DNA of 64,000 nucleotides from Rhinolophus ferrumequinum. Its lineage: Eukaryota; Chordata; Mammalia; Chiroptera; Rhinolophidae. Made by a program: the position numbers and the translations under genes. Below are positions 22,548 through 32,879 of this stretch, one piece after another (the first letter of the stretch is position 1; each line of letters starts with the position of its first letter). Under the pieces are notes generated by a model. It was not told the origin of the DNA. It saw nothing but the letters and a program-made list of their open reading frames with translations, and ran no database searches. The stretch lies in contig NC_046301.1 in assembly GCF_004115265.2 (NCBI RefSeq), forward strand, positions 40,326,714 through 40,390,713, written 5' to 3'.

Positions 22548-23760
22548 AGAGTCCTCTGAGCCAGGAGGCCTGTGTGGGGAGGACGCAGGTTGCTGAGTAC
22601 GATCATTCCCATGCAAATTCACTTTATCCACTAGAAGTAAACTGAAACAGGCCCCAAGCACATTTCCTTAAACTTTAGGATCTGTGAACACGAAGTAAGC
22701 TAAGGAAAAATAGGATGAGCTCTTTTCAATAAGCAGAAGCCGCTGGGGACATTTGTAGAATTTGGGCACAGAATGGCTGCAGCTTTTTGTGATATCAACG
22801 GAGGGGCTGGGGTGATGGAAGAGAAACTGTGCTGGCTTTTTCTGACTGCAGGTCCTGAAGGAACATGGTGGGGTCTGCAGAAACACCACATCAGAGGCAA
22901 TTTCCATTCACACACCAGTTTATCTGCAGAGAAATTTTGCTGAGAGCATTGCAGTGTGATGGGTTATGCTGGGGAGCAGAGAGACATCTCTCCAGCCCTG
23001 GGGTGCTTCAAGACCTATGTCCTGATAGAGGGCGAGGTCTGCATGGTGGGCAGATTCTCATCTGTTCCCCGTGAACTTCACCTCCTGAATTTATGCTGTT
23101 GTGGAGACCCATCCTCTGGAGTGTATCCTGGGTCTACTGACTGGCTTCCAACCAACGTAACATGGCAAAACTGATGAGATGTCACTTCTGAGACTAGGGT
23201 ACAAAAGGCTCTGGCTTTCATATTCCTGGCCCTTGTTTCTGTCACCTATCTGCTAGTCCTAACGGGAGCCAACAGCCATGTATGAGCTTCCCCGTCAGAG
23301 GCCCATGTGGCAGAGAACTGAGGAAGGCCTCTGGCCAACAGCTCACAGGGGACTCCATCCTTCCAAAAGTGAATGGACTTGGAAACAGGGTTCCCAGTGA
23401 AACGTTGAGAGGACTGCAGCCCTAGCTGACAACGTGGATTGCACTCTTCTTCGATACCCTGGTTTATTTAAGAGAAATAGCAAGTTATAAATAAGTGTAT
23501 ACAAGTCCATCGTTTTCTAGTATACCAACACATATCAGTGAAAGAGAAAAAGCAGAGCTTGGGCTGTCATTTAAATAAGCGGCATCATCATCATCATCAA
23601 GCTAAACAAAGGAAATAGAAAGTTTATTTTAGAGACAGAAATCTTAACTGAGAAAATGGAAATAGTTTCAGATTCTTGTTCAAGAAGACCCAATTCTCCC
23701 AAATTTACCTAATACAATGGCTTTGCAGATGTCAAAGTCACAAAGTCATAAATTAAAAAA
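22548..23760. repeat. Shared inter-OR block, unit C
   Basis: Paralogous to 14461-15700 and 31404-32450 (CCTCTGAGCCAGGAGGCC, GTGGGGTCTGCAGAAACACC, GAGATGTCACTTCTGAGAC). Short open stretches overlap on several frames but none has a recognisable product, so I see no gene. Confidence 0.5.
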
Positions 23761-23771
23761 AAGTCTACATA

Positions 23772-23884
23772 TCAGTGAACACACAATGTGATATATAGAT
23801 GGTGTATTACAGAATTGTACACCTGAAACCTATGTAACTCTACTAACCATTGTCATGCCAATAAACTCTAATTTAAAAAAAAAG
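23772..23884 (+). mobile_element. L1 3' end, sense
   Basis: GTGAACACACAATGTGATAT, TGTATTACAGAATTGTACAC and CCAATAAACTCTAATTTAAA: the last 110 bases of a bat L1. An antisense L1-like piece may follow at about 23930-24105. Confidence 0.8.
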
Positions 23885-24129
23885 GAAAACAAAGAAATCT
23901 AATGCGACTCCAATCTCCTGAAGTTATTTTCCTAAATTAGGATCTCGATACTGTATCAAATTGTTTTCATATTTTAGGTCTATGATTCACATGGAATTCA
24001 TTTTCTGTATAATGTAAAGTCAAATATTAGATTTGGTTTCCTTCCCTGACTATTCAGTCTGTTAGAAAATCTAATGAAAAATCCATCTTTCCCCACAGAT
24101 ATTTTTAATACTTTATTTATTTATTTTAA

Positions 24130-24531
24130 AGCCTAAATTTTATGTTAAGATCCTTGAAATTGGAAGTCAGAAGTGAAGGGTACAGATGAGCTTTCTCCTC
24201 AGATGAAAAAGGGCTCAGACCCTTCTAAGTACATTCATTTTTCTCCTTTTCCTCTCCTGTTAATATTAAGAAGTCCTCAGAGATTGGGAGAACATGGACC
24301 AATTTTGGTAATTATGAGCTCTGTGCGTTGAGCGCTCCAGGCTACACAGGAGTAAATAATTAGCCAGTGCCTCCAGCCCTTCAGGCTGCCAGTCCCTATT
24401 AAGCTTCATACCCGTCTTTCTTCCTCCCAGAGTTGTCACCTGCATCAGAAGATCCATGCCTGAGTCTGTCTCCCTGCCTGGTCTGAGGACAGAGCCTCAG
24501 CCCTCATCATTCACCAGACAGGATGTCGGTC
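24130..24531 (+). promoter_or_regulatory. Putative OR promoter/5' exon module, copy 3
   Basis: Paralogous to 6300-6870 and 15797-16214. TAATTA at 24309-24314 is 223 bases before the conserved ATG at 24532. Shares AGTCCTCAGAGATTGGGA with copy 1 and CAGTGCCTCCAGCCCTT-type sequence with copy 2. Promoter activity is inferred from position and conservation. Confidence 0.35.
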
Positions 24532-24560
24532 ATGACCCAGCTGAGATACAACGCAGATCA
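24532..24560 (+). CDS. OR7E24-like: Predicted first coding exon of the OR at 27414
   Basis: The ATG at 24532 has G at -3, and a second in-frame ATG lies at 24523. Twenty-nine bases lead to ATCA|GTAAGT (GT at 24561-24562). Joined to 27414 the frame reads [19 protein letters not shown] and goes on through the whole receptor. The predicted intron is 2853 bases. It is the third case of identical exon length and phase; without it the copy D receptor has no ATG at all before TM1. Confidence 0.5.
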
Positions 24561-24899
24561 GTAAGTGCCAAGGGAGATGGTGGATGGAGGAGGAATGCTG
24601 GAAAAACTTGTTTCCTCATTATCAAGACAGTGGGACAACTGAGCTAGCCAGATGAGAGGGCATCGATATGCAAAGTTTCAGCTCCGAGGCCTATGAAGTT
24701 TCTGTTATTTTTTTCTGTTGGGGATTTCAGAACTCTCATTCAGAATCTGCTCTTCTCCACTACCATTCCTAGCTTCCAAAGTCATCGCCCACACCTGAGC
24801 CGGAAACGATCTCTTCATCCCCTATGCACTCCAACATGACCACGACTGCTATGGTTATGATCATGATGGTGGCGAGGAGAATAACCATAACATCCCAGA

Positions 24900-25075
24900 A
24901 CTTTACTGAGGGTTTCCTGTGTCGGGCTCAGAGTTAGGGGCTATGTAGCTTTAATTTTCATCTGCATAATACCCCCAAGATAGAGGTACACACATTATTG
25001 TTATTTTACAGTTGCGTAAAGGAGCTAAATTTAGTGGGATTCCCAGATATTACTGTTATTTGAGCCCCAGTATTG
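24900..25075 (+). repeat. MIR SINE, unit C
   Basis: GGGTTTCCTGTGTCGGGCTC and ATTATTGTTATTTTACAGTTG match the MIR at 7255 and 16570. Confidence 0.55.
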
Positions 25076-25690
25076 GTTGAGGACATGAAACTTTGCCAAT
25101 TGGTGCATTTCAGCTGATGTTAAAGTTCATTCAGAAGCCAATCGGTGCCCTTTGATTTTTTGTTCTATAAATTCTTTCAGTAAATTTTCGATTTCCAACT
25201 GGATCAAACTGTATACCTCTGTTTCAGTTTTTTGTTTCCTTCCCCATACACAGGTTTCTTTCTTTCTCCTGTCTCTCTCTCTCCTCTTTCTTCTTTCTTT
25301 CTTTCAGTGCATATACTTCAAGGGAGTTACTCTCTGTTTTGATCATATTTATAAATTTTTTTTCCTCCAGAGAGACTCAAATCCATACTTTCAGGGTTAG
25401 GGACCTCCACCATGATAAGCATTGCTTTATAGGGTTTATGTACCTTATGCTTAAATCAGGTTTGAATTAACCCTTTCACTGTGCCACCCTTTCGAAGTGC
25501 CATGAGTGTTTCTCCCTAAAACCCAGAGGATCCAGGTCTTTGTTGAGACAAAGGCACGTGCGACAGTAACAGCAGAGATATTTAAAGGTCCTGGTGGGTT
25601 TTCTGTTCTTAAGAGTGGCATGTAATGGCTGCATTTCTTTCTCTTCCCTCCCCTCCCCTCCTGTCCCTTCCATTCCCCCTCCCTCTTCTA
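25076..25690. other. Intergenic, pyrimidine-rich, unit C/D junction
   Basis: No gene recognised. Contains a TTCTTTCTTTCTCC-type pyrimidine run at about 25250-25310. Here the alignment with the other units stops. Confidence 0.3.
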
Positions 25691-25755
<65 letters not shown>

Positions 25756-25850
25756 GCTCTCTCTCGCGCTCTCGCTCTCGCTCTCGCTCTCGCTCTCGCT
25801 CTCCCTCTCCCTCTCCCTCTTTCTCCTTTTCTCTCTCCCCTCTAATGACT
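25691..25850. repeat. (CT)n tract grading into (CTCTCG)n
   Basis: A long CT dinucleotide run (about 25693-25753), then CTCTCG/CTCGCT hexamers with CpG sites, then CTCCCT repeats. One strand is pure pyrimidine apart from the G of the CpG units, which could allow triplex structures. Reading frames through it (SLSLSL..., REREREA...) are artefacts. Confidence 0.95.
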
Positions 25851-26285
25851 ACTCTTTTATGAGCAACCACTCAATGGACCTATATTACACACAGAGTGTA
25901 CACTCTTTCCCTTGAGCACCCCTAGGGGCCCATGCCTGCTTTGAAACACACAACCGATAAGGTAAGAATCTTTCCTCTGATCCTAGTGTTATCATATGTT
26001 CATTGTAAGACGGATGGATAGGTCTGGGCCCAGACACAAGACCCAAGGCCACATTCAGGAAAGATCCAATCCTCTTCTCTCTAATAGCCAAGTCATTATT
26101 GAAACTTCTACCTTAGGTCAGTTAGATCTGTAAGAAAGGATTGGAAAGATGCAGCATGGTGCAAAGTGCAAGCTTGAGGTCACGCAGCAGAGCCAGAGCA
26201 AAAAGACAGACTTCCGGTGGGCGTGGCCATTGTCTCAGTGCCCCACTTGCGGCATCAAGGGTAGTGGACGCTCTGAAGAAAGAGG

Positions 26286-26453
26286 ATGGACGCCACCCCC
26301 AAATTTGCCTTGGATATAGAGGCTGAAAATGCCATAAAACAAGAGGGTATAAAAACTTTTATTCCTCATCTGAAGATCTCCCTGTCTGGAGAGAGCGTAG
26401 CAGACCTTTTACGCTGGTCTGAAATGGCACACGAAGTCAAGAAAAGTGGCTAA
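26286..26453 (+). other. Orphan 55-codon open frame in a GC-richer island
   Basis: The frame begins MDATPKFALDIEAENAIKQE and ends EVKKSG at TAA (26451-26453). Codon composition looks protein-like and the surrounding 26180-26450 is richer in GC than its neighbours. I recognise no family. It could be a remnant exon, part of an unlabelled retrocopy or chance. Confidence 0.2.
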
Positions 26454-26560
26454 GTTTTCTCTTTTTAAATTGTAGTTAGGGTGTGTGTTCAGAGTGAGAG
26501 TTCCTGCATATGCGAGGTTTGAATCGCTCACTGTCACCAAAGGAGGGAGGACCCAGCCTT

Positions 26561-26822
26561 TTTTTAAATTGAGATATAATTGACATATAAATTTATATTA
26601 GTTTCAGGAGTACAACATACTGAGTCAGTATATGTGTATGTTGCAAAATGATTACTACAATAATTCTAGTTAACATCTGCCACCATACATAGTTACAATT
26701 TTTTTATTGGAATGAGAGCATTTAAGATTTACTCTCTTAGTAATTTTCAAATATGCAATATGAAATTATTATAGTCACCATGCTGTACACCCCCATGACT
26801 TCTTTATTTTATTTTATAACTG
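26561..26822 (-). mobile_element. L1 3' UTR, antisense
   Basis: AATTGAGATATAATTGACAT, TTAGTTTCAGGAGTACAACA and TAGTCACCATGCTGTACACC form the reversed 3' UTR of an older L1. Confidence 0.8.
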
Positions 26823-27032
26823 GAGAACCCGGGCTTTCTTATCAGCTAGCCTAGATGTTGGGCAGAAGGGGAAGAGGGAGAGGTGTGGTTTAAAAACTGT
26901 TAGTAGCCAAATATCACACACAAAAAATGGAGTCAGACACTTTATTACATAGCTCTTATAGGGTGTTTTTAAAGTCCAAACCAAGGGAGATAGTTGCACT
27001 GCTTTTGGATAAAATAAAGTGCATCTGACTGC

Positions 27033-27065
27033 TTATTAGTGTGCTTTAATTAAGCACACTAATAA
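27033..27065. repeat. Perfect 14-base hairpin arms upstream of copy D
   Basis: TTATTAGTGTGCTT and AAGCACACTAATAA are exact reverse complements around a 5-base loop. The aligned place in unit A (about 1925-1965) does not have it, so it arose after duplication. Confidence 0.8.
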
Positions 27066-27413
27066 AGAACACTTTTTTCCCTAAGGGAGAACGATATTTC
27101 TCATTCCTTTCTTCACAGGAGGGGACTGATAGGTTAGTGTGTTTATGGACTTTTAACCTCTAAATAACTTTGCTCCTCTAATTTCTTAGCCCATTCTTTC
27201 CAAAGCATTGTATGTAGTAACAGATTAATGGAGCAAATCCAACGTGAAAGTGATTCTAAGAAGAATATCATAACCAAGAAATATTAGTAAAGGGGTATGG
27301 TCCTCAAGTGTGAATAGTTAATTTATGAATTGCTTAAATCTAAAATATAGATAAACGGATGGGTATCTGTATACTTCTTTCCTTTATACCAACCCTCGTT
27401 TATTTTCCAAAAG

Positions 27414-28356
27414 GTGTCTCTGCAATGTGGAACCACAGAATCAAACAGGTGTCTTGGAATTCATCCTCCTGGGATTGACAGATGATCCAGACCTGCAGCT
27501 CCTCCTCTTTGGGCTCTTCCTGTCCATGTACCTGGTCACCGTGCTGGGAAACCTGCTCATCATCCTGGCCGTCAGCTCAGACTCCCACCTGCACACTCCC
27601 ATGTACTTCTTCCTCTCCCACCTGTCCTTGACTGACATCGGTTTCACCTCCACCACTGTCCCCAAGATGATTTGGGACATCCACACTCACAGCAGAGTCA
27701 CCTCCTATGAGGGCTGCCTGACTCAGTTAACTTTTTTTATGCTTTTTGGATGCTGGGACAGTGTACTCCTGACCGTGATGGCCTATGACCGCTTTGTGGC
27801 CATCTGTCACCCGCTGCACTACCCGGTCATCATGCACCCGCGGCTCTGCAGCCTGCTTGTTCTGGTGTCTTTTTTGATCAGCCTTTTGGACTCTCAGTTG
27901 CACTGCTTGATGATATCACAACTTTCCTTTTGCACAAATGTGGAAATTCCTCATTTCTTCTGCGATCCTCCTCAACTCCTCAAGTTTGCCTGTTTTGAAA
28001 TCCCCACCAATAACATATTAATCTACTTTATTGGGGCCATCTTTGGTGGTATTCCAGTCTCAGGGATCCTTTTTTCTTACTGTAAAATAATTGCCTCCAT
28101 TCTGAGAGTCCCATCATCCGGTGGGAAGTATAAAGCCTTCTCCACCTGTGGCTCTCACCTGGCAGTTGTTTGCTTATTTTATGGAACAGGCCTTGGGGTG
28201 TACCTCAGTTCTGCTGCCTCCCACTCTCCCAGGAAGGGTGCAGTGGCCTCGGTGGTGTACACGGTGTTCACCCCCATGTTGAACCCCTTCATCTACAGTC
28301 TGAGGAACAGGGACATCAAGAGGGCCATGCAGAGGCTCCTCAGCAGAGCAGCCTAA
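27414..28356 (+). CDS. OR7E24-like: Olfactory receptor, OR7E24-like (copy D), main coding exon
   Basis: A complete family 7 odorant receptor body. From the usual start position it spans 309 residues: N-glycosylation site NQT at 5-7, GN in TM1 (41-42), [13 protein letters not shown] (58-70), [15 protein letters not shown] (118-132), [20 protein letters not shown] in loop 2, [12 protein letters not shown] in TM6 and [14 protein letters not shown] in TM7. The start codon itself is GTG (27427-27429); the nearby ATG at 27425 is out of frame and no ATG lies in frame back to the stop at 27352. The splice acceptor CAAAAG|GTGTC at 27413/27414 is conserved with copies B and C, and joining 24532-24560 supplies an ATG in frame (323 residues). 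Its 3' half is nearly identical to the broken copy A. Confidence 0.8.
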
Positions 28357-28667
28357 TCTCAATACTTGGGCTTTTTTACTTTTTTGTCCTATGTATTAGA
28401 AATGACTGAAAAATCAAATATTTCGAATAGGCAAACATGCTTCTTTAGTCACACAATTTTCATAGCTCCTGGTTTTCATTCCAGTTGGTCTATCGTATCT
28501 TAAAATTGCTTATTTTGGCACCTCTTTGATGGGATTAAGAGAGTATTCTGGCATCCTATGTAGGTCAAAAATCACTGCACAATCGAATCCTATTATAACT
28601 AGGGAATATTCTGTATTTGTCACCTATGACCCAGGCATCCTGTAGAAATTCACAGCTCTTTTTTTAT

Positions 28668-28716
28668 GTGTATATAGATAGATCGGTAGATGGTAGATAG
28701 ATGATAGCTAGATATG

Positions 28717-28762
<46 letters not shown>
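28668..28762. repeat. (TAGA)n microsatellite
   Basis: Imperfect GATA/TAGA repeats becoming a pure (TAGA)n run at about 28720-28760. Confidence 0.95.
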
Positions 28763-28865
28763 TGATTTGACTCAACCATTTTCACCATCCATGTCTATTT
28801 TCCATAAAACTTTGGCTTCAATCCAATCTATTAATGCAGGTTGTGTGAGAGAATGTGTGTGTCAC

Positions 28866-29034
28866 TGGTCCTCAATCTAGGCTTCCTATTGGAAGCATCT
28901 GATGAGATTTAAAAATCCTCATGCCTGAGCTCCATCACCATAGATTAAGATTTAATTGGACTGGAGAGTGCAAAGAGAATGCAGTTTTCACAGCACACCA
29001 GGTCGGTCTCAGGTTCAAGCAAATTGGAAAACTG
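28866..29034 (+). repeat. MER5A, unit D
   Basis: TGGTCCTCAATCTAGGC, TTGGAAGCATCTGATGAG and AGATTAAGATTTAATTGGAC match the MER5A at the same place in units A, B and C. Confidence 0.7.
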
Positions 29035-29703
29035 TTGAATTTTGTCAGACCTTTTATTCAAAGATGACTTGTATGTCTTCGGTTCTTCACTGTTCCTGAT
29101 CAGATCCTAAAGATCTTAAAGTGATCAGAGCTCATAAAGGAGAAGATATGGAAGAGTTTGCCTTAGTAATAGCCAATGTAATTTTATTCTCATATTCCTG
29201 GTAATATTTTTTCACCTATCTTCTCCCTCCACACTCTACAGCTGTCTTTGTGCTGAATACTAAGTTTTTTTTAATTTTTAAAATTTTTTTACTGCTCCAA
29301 CTTACCCTTCTATACTGTAAGTTGTGATGCTGTGGTGGGGGCTGGGAATCTTTAAACTGCTGCTCTCATTTTCCATCTGGCTTCTCTTTAGGTTCTTTCA
29401 ATAATGGCCAACAGAGGGCACACAACCAATCTTCCCCCTTATCCCTTAGCCTATGGTGGGTGTTGTTACTATGTCCTGCAGTTATGGCACTGTGTTGGTT
29501 ACCATACTTTTTTCTTTTATGCCTTTTATCTTTCAAAAACTATTTAACCACACCTATATTAAATTATCTTCATTAAAATAGCGAATGTGGTTTCTCTTTT
29601 CCTGATTGAACCCTGACTGAGAACTCATCATATGGGGAAAAAAGCTATGTTCTGAGATGCAATTGGAAGAATGCAAAGTTAGCTCAGGATAAAAAGGTGA
29701 TTG
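29035..29703. repeat. 3' flank of unit D
   Basis: Aligned with 13690-14060 of unit B, for example AACTATTTAACCACACCTAT followed by GTGGTTTCTCTTTTCCTGAT. No gene. Confidence 0.45.
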
Positions 29704-30241
29704 TGTCACCGGAGGCTCACGGGGATGTCCAAGAGAGGACTCAACCCAGAGCAGTGGCGACTGGGTTCTTGTCTCCATGCAAGAAAGAATTCAAGAACGA
29801 GGCAGATGCAGGAAAGCGAAAGCGATTTTTTCAAAATGAAAGCACACACTTGAGAGGAAAGTGTAGGCGAATTCAGAGAATGAAGCATGCTGAGGAAGTC
29901 ATGATCAGGTGTTTTTATCCCTCCAAGGGTGGGAATTGGTGATGTCCCATTGATCTGGTTCATTCATTTCCTCCCCCCGGGCAGGACCCTCCTTATCCAG
30001 CATTTTTTTCCTTATTTGGTTCCTCCGGAACTGTCATGGTGTCAGATGCAGGATGGAAGTCCACAATTAGCTAAAGGTCAGGTCCGGGCTATACAGATCA
30101 GCCTAGCTGGAAGAAACTGGTTCTTGTTTTTCTCCAGCTGTAGGTACTGGATACAGTCACTTGTTACTTGTGTGACTTGAGGTACCTCATGTTGTACCAC
30201 GGAGGGGGTTGTCAATTTCCTAGGCTATCTAGCCTGCCTCA
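29704..30241 (+). mobile_element. Solo LTR fossil, class I (gammaretrovirus-like)
   Basis: Starts TGTCACCGGAGGC and ends CTGCCTCA, with near-identical 4-base flanks (ATTG/ATTA). The flanks join up as the sequence seen in unit B at about 14045-14065, so it is an insertion of about 538 bases. The CATGCAAGAAAGAATTCAAG stretch is typical of mammalian class I LTRs. No internal region. Confidence 0.6.
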
Positions 30242-30584
30242 ATTATAATGATATATCTTGGTCAAGGTTATACAATTGAGGCTTAAAGTGGTGGTATGAC
30301 ATTTCTGGTGGCGGTGTGATCCTAATTGTGCCTGTAGGTCATTAAGCCACCCAAGCATTATGAATAAATTTAATTCTATCGTCATCTGCACTACTCTGGA
30401 ATAGCAAAGGACCATATCCTCAGCAAAGGGGAATCTTTCCCTTTCACGAATAACCACCTCCCTAGGATTCTACTTTGTAACCATTCTTCCTTCTCTTCCA
30501 CATGGTCAATATGTCTTTGGCCTTCTGTTTTCTGCGACATACAGGGGTACCTGTGTTACATCTCACTCTTTCTTTTAGAGATAC

Positions 30585-31032
30585 TGTGGGGACAGAGCCA
30601 GGAGTGCAGTTTCCAGGCTCTCGGCCTCACATGGAAAGGTGCTGGCTCAGGTAGTAAATGGCCATCAACTGTGATTGGATGGCCATCAGCTGTGGCTAGT
30701 TAGCCATCAGCTGTAACCAGTGAGCCATTGGCCACTGATATAACTGCTGTGGCTACACTAGCAGCAAATGGGGGCTAGCAAGAAGGTGGTGGCTGAGCTA
30801 GCAAGAGCGGATTGCAGTTAGCAAGTGAGGTTGGTTGGCGGAGAGAAGCAGACTGCAGGTTGCAGATAGTGTGGCTCCTGCTTCCTGTGTCTCCAACCCA
30901 GCTGCCAGTGAGAATATAGTGGCATGGCTCCCCTACCTATGGCTCTGTGGGTGTTCCTTTTTGGCCTCACCATATCCTGCGTTCTTACGTGTGGAGCGGG
31001 ATCAGAGACCCTGCATGACACCCTGCATGACA
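30585..31032 (+). mobile_element. Solo LTR fossil, same family as 3248-3712
   Basis: Begins TGTGGGGACAGAGCC and ends GCATGACA, with the exact 5-base duplication GATAC on both sides (30580-30584, 31033-31037). About 448 bases. It lies at a different place in its unit than the copy at 3248, so the two insertions are independent. Confidence 0.65.
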
Positions 31033-31403
31033 GATACTATACATCATTTCTGAGGTAGCAGTCTGGGTTTTCTGAAAAGCTGTCCAATAACTGTTTTAAT
31101 TTCCTCTGCCTTTTACCACTAAGCTAAATCATCTACCAACTTCACCAACAATGAACCTAATATCTGATTGGCTCAGTTTAATATTAGATTTTTCCTCCTG
31201 CCCAAACATTCTAAAATATTTCAACACTCACACCTCCTTCTCCAATTCTTCTTTATACTCCTGCCATTTGATCATTTTGGCTCTCTAAAATTTTCTCTGA
31301 CATTTATGCACACCACACATAATTAGCATACTTTATCCTATATCCAATTTAACTATTCAAGTTTTCTTCATATCAGTTAATGATTTCTCTGAGTTCCTCA
31401 TTC

Positions 31404-32450
31404 AGAGAGATCTGAGCCAGGACGACTACAAAGATTAGATACAGAGGTTGTCACAAATCATGATTCCCATACATTCTACTTTGTCTCATCATATAAGCCG
31501 AAATCACATTTTGAAAGACTTCAAGAGTTAAAATACAAAGATTATAAAGAAACTATATTTGGAGAGAGATAAACCCTTACTAGCTGAGCAGAATTCAGAA
31601 GCCCTCTAGAGACATGTGTTGAATTTGTCCTGAACTAGCTGTGGCTTTTCCTGGCAAAGATGGAAGGTCTCTGTTGGTATAAGAGAAACCATGGAGATGT
31701 CTTTTCCTGACATGGTCAGGAGCAGCACGGTGGGGTCTGCAGATATACCTAAAACAGTGCAAGTTCTTCCATGTGCCAGTTCTTTGCTAGTAAAATTTTT
31801 GTTTTTGAGAAGATGGTGACATGAAGGGTTGGGGACTATGCTGGAAAGCACGGACATACCTCTCTAGTGTCTCGTTTTCTTTAGAGCCCAAACTCCTGAT
31901 CGAGGTTGAAGCCTTTTTGGTGGACAGATTTTAAGATGCTCCCAATATCCCCTGCCTTCTGTATACAGGCTCTTGTATATACCCATCTCCATGTAGGCTG
32001 CACCTTGTGACTTATATGCAATGAGTAAAATATGGAAAAATATTGAGATGTCACTCCAACATTAATGTGTAAATAGACTCAGGCTTTCAACGAGCAGTCC
32101 TCTTCTACTCTCTCACCAGCTCACTCTGATGGAAGATAGCTGCCATGTTGTAGCTGTCCAGTGGAAAAGCTCACATGGCAAGAAACTGAGGGATGCCTAT
32201 GGCCAACTTGCCCATAAGGAACAGAATCCTGCCAAAGCTACGTCAGTGAATTAGTGAGCTTGAAATTGGGTCTTCTTCTAGTCAAGACTTGAGTCAAGAC
32301 TGCAGCCCTACATTTAGAATTAGACATCTGTGAAACCCCCTACAGAGTTTAAGAAAACTGTCAATTTGATATGTCAAAGGAGAAGTTTGTCTAATGCAAC
32401 AACATACATAAATTCTACAGAAAAATTAGAACTTTGGCTGTCATTTAAAA
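31404..32450. repeat. Shared inter-OR block, unit D
   Basis: Paralogous to 14461-15600 and 22548-23630 (CAGAGAGATCTGAGCCAGG, GTGGGGTCTGCAGATATACC, TTGAGATGTCACTCC). The promoter-like module that follows it in units A-C is missing here; L1 sequence follows instead. No gene. Confidence 0.5.
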
Positions 32451-32454
32451 TAGC

Positions 32455-32728
32455 AAAATACAACCACTGTGCCATATACATGTGAAACTAATATAAAATA
32501 ATATTGAACGTCAACTATAATTATATGTGTATATATATGTATACATATACATATATATTCATAGGATATAAAGTGTAGCATAGGGAATATAGTCAGTGGT
32601 ATTGTAATAACTATGTACGATGTCAGAGGGATAGTGACTTGGTGGGGTTATCACTCTGTGAGGGGTGTAAATGCCTAATCATTGTTGTTTTTTACACCTG
32701 AAACTAATAAAAATTGTTTTAAAAATAG
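32455..32728 (+). mobile_element. L1 3' end, sense
   Basis: GTGAAACTAATATAAAATAA, CATAGGGAATATAGTCAGTG and ACCTGAAACTAATAAAAATT. A TATACATATACA run lies in the middle. Confidence 0.8.
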
Positions 32729-32879
32729 CAAAAACAGTACATCTCTAACACATAAAATCCCAAAATTTATGTTATATCATATTTTTGGTATAGAAAACAT
32801 AATTATCCCTACATAGAATGATTAATTCAATGAATTTGCAGACATAAAAGTCACACATTGCTTTTTCTCATTTAAAAAA

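Noticed and set aside
25594-25915. Long serine/leucine or arginine/glutamate open frames
   Set aside because: They are translations of the CT microsatellite in several frames and are not genes.
28668-28762. Direct repeats as a possible CRISPR-like array
   Set aside because: Plain tetranucleotide microsatellite in a mammalian genome; no spacers.
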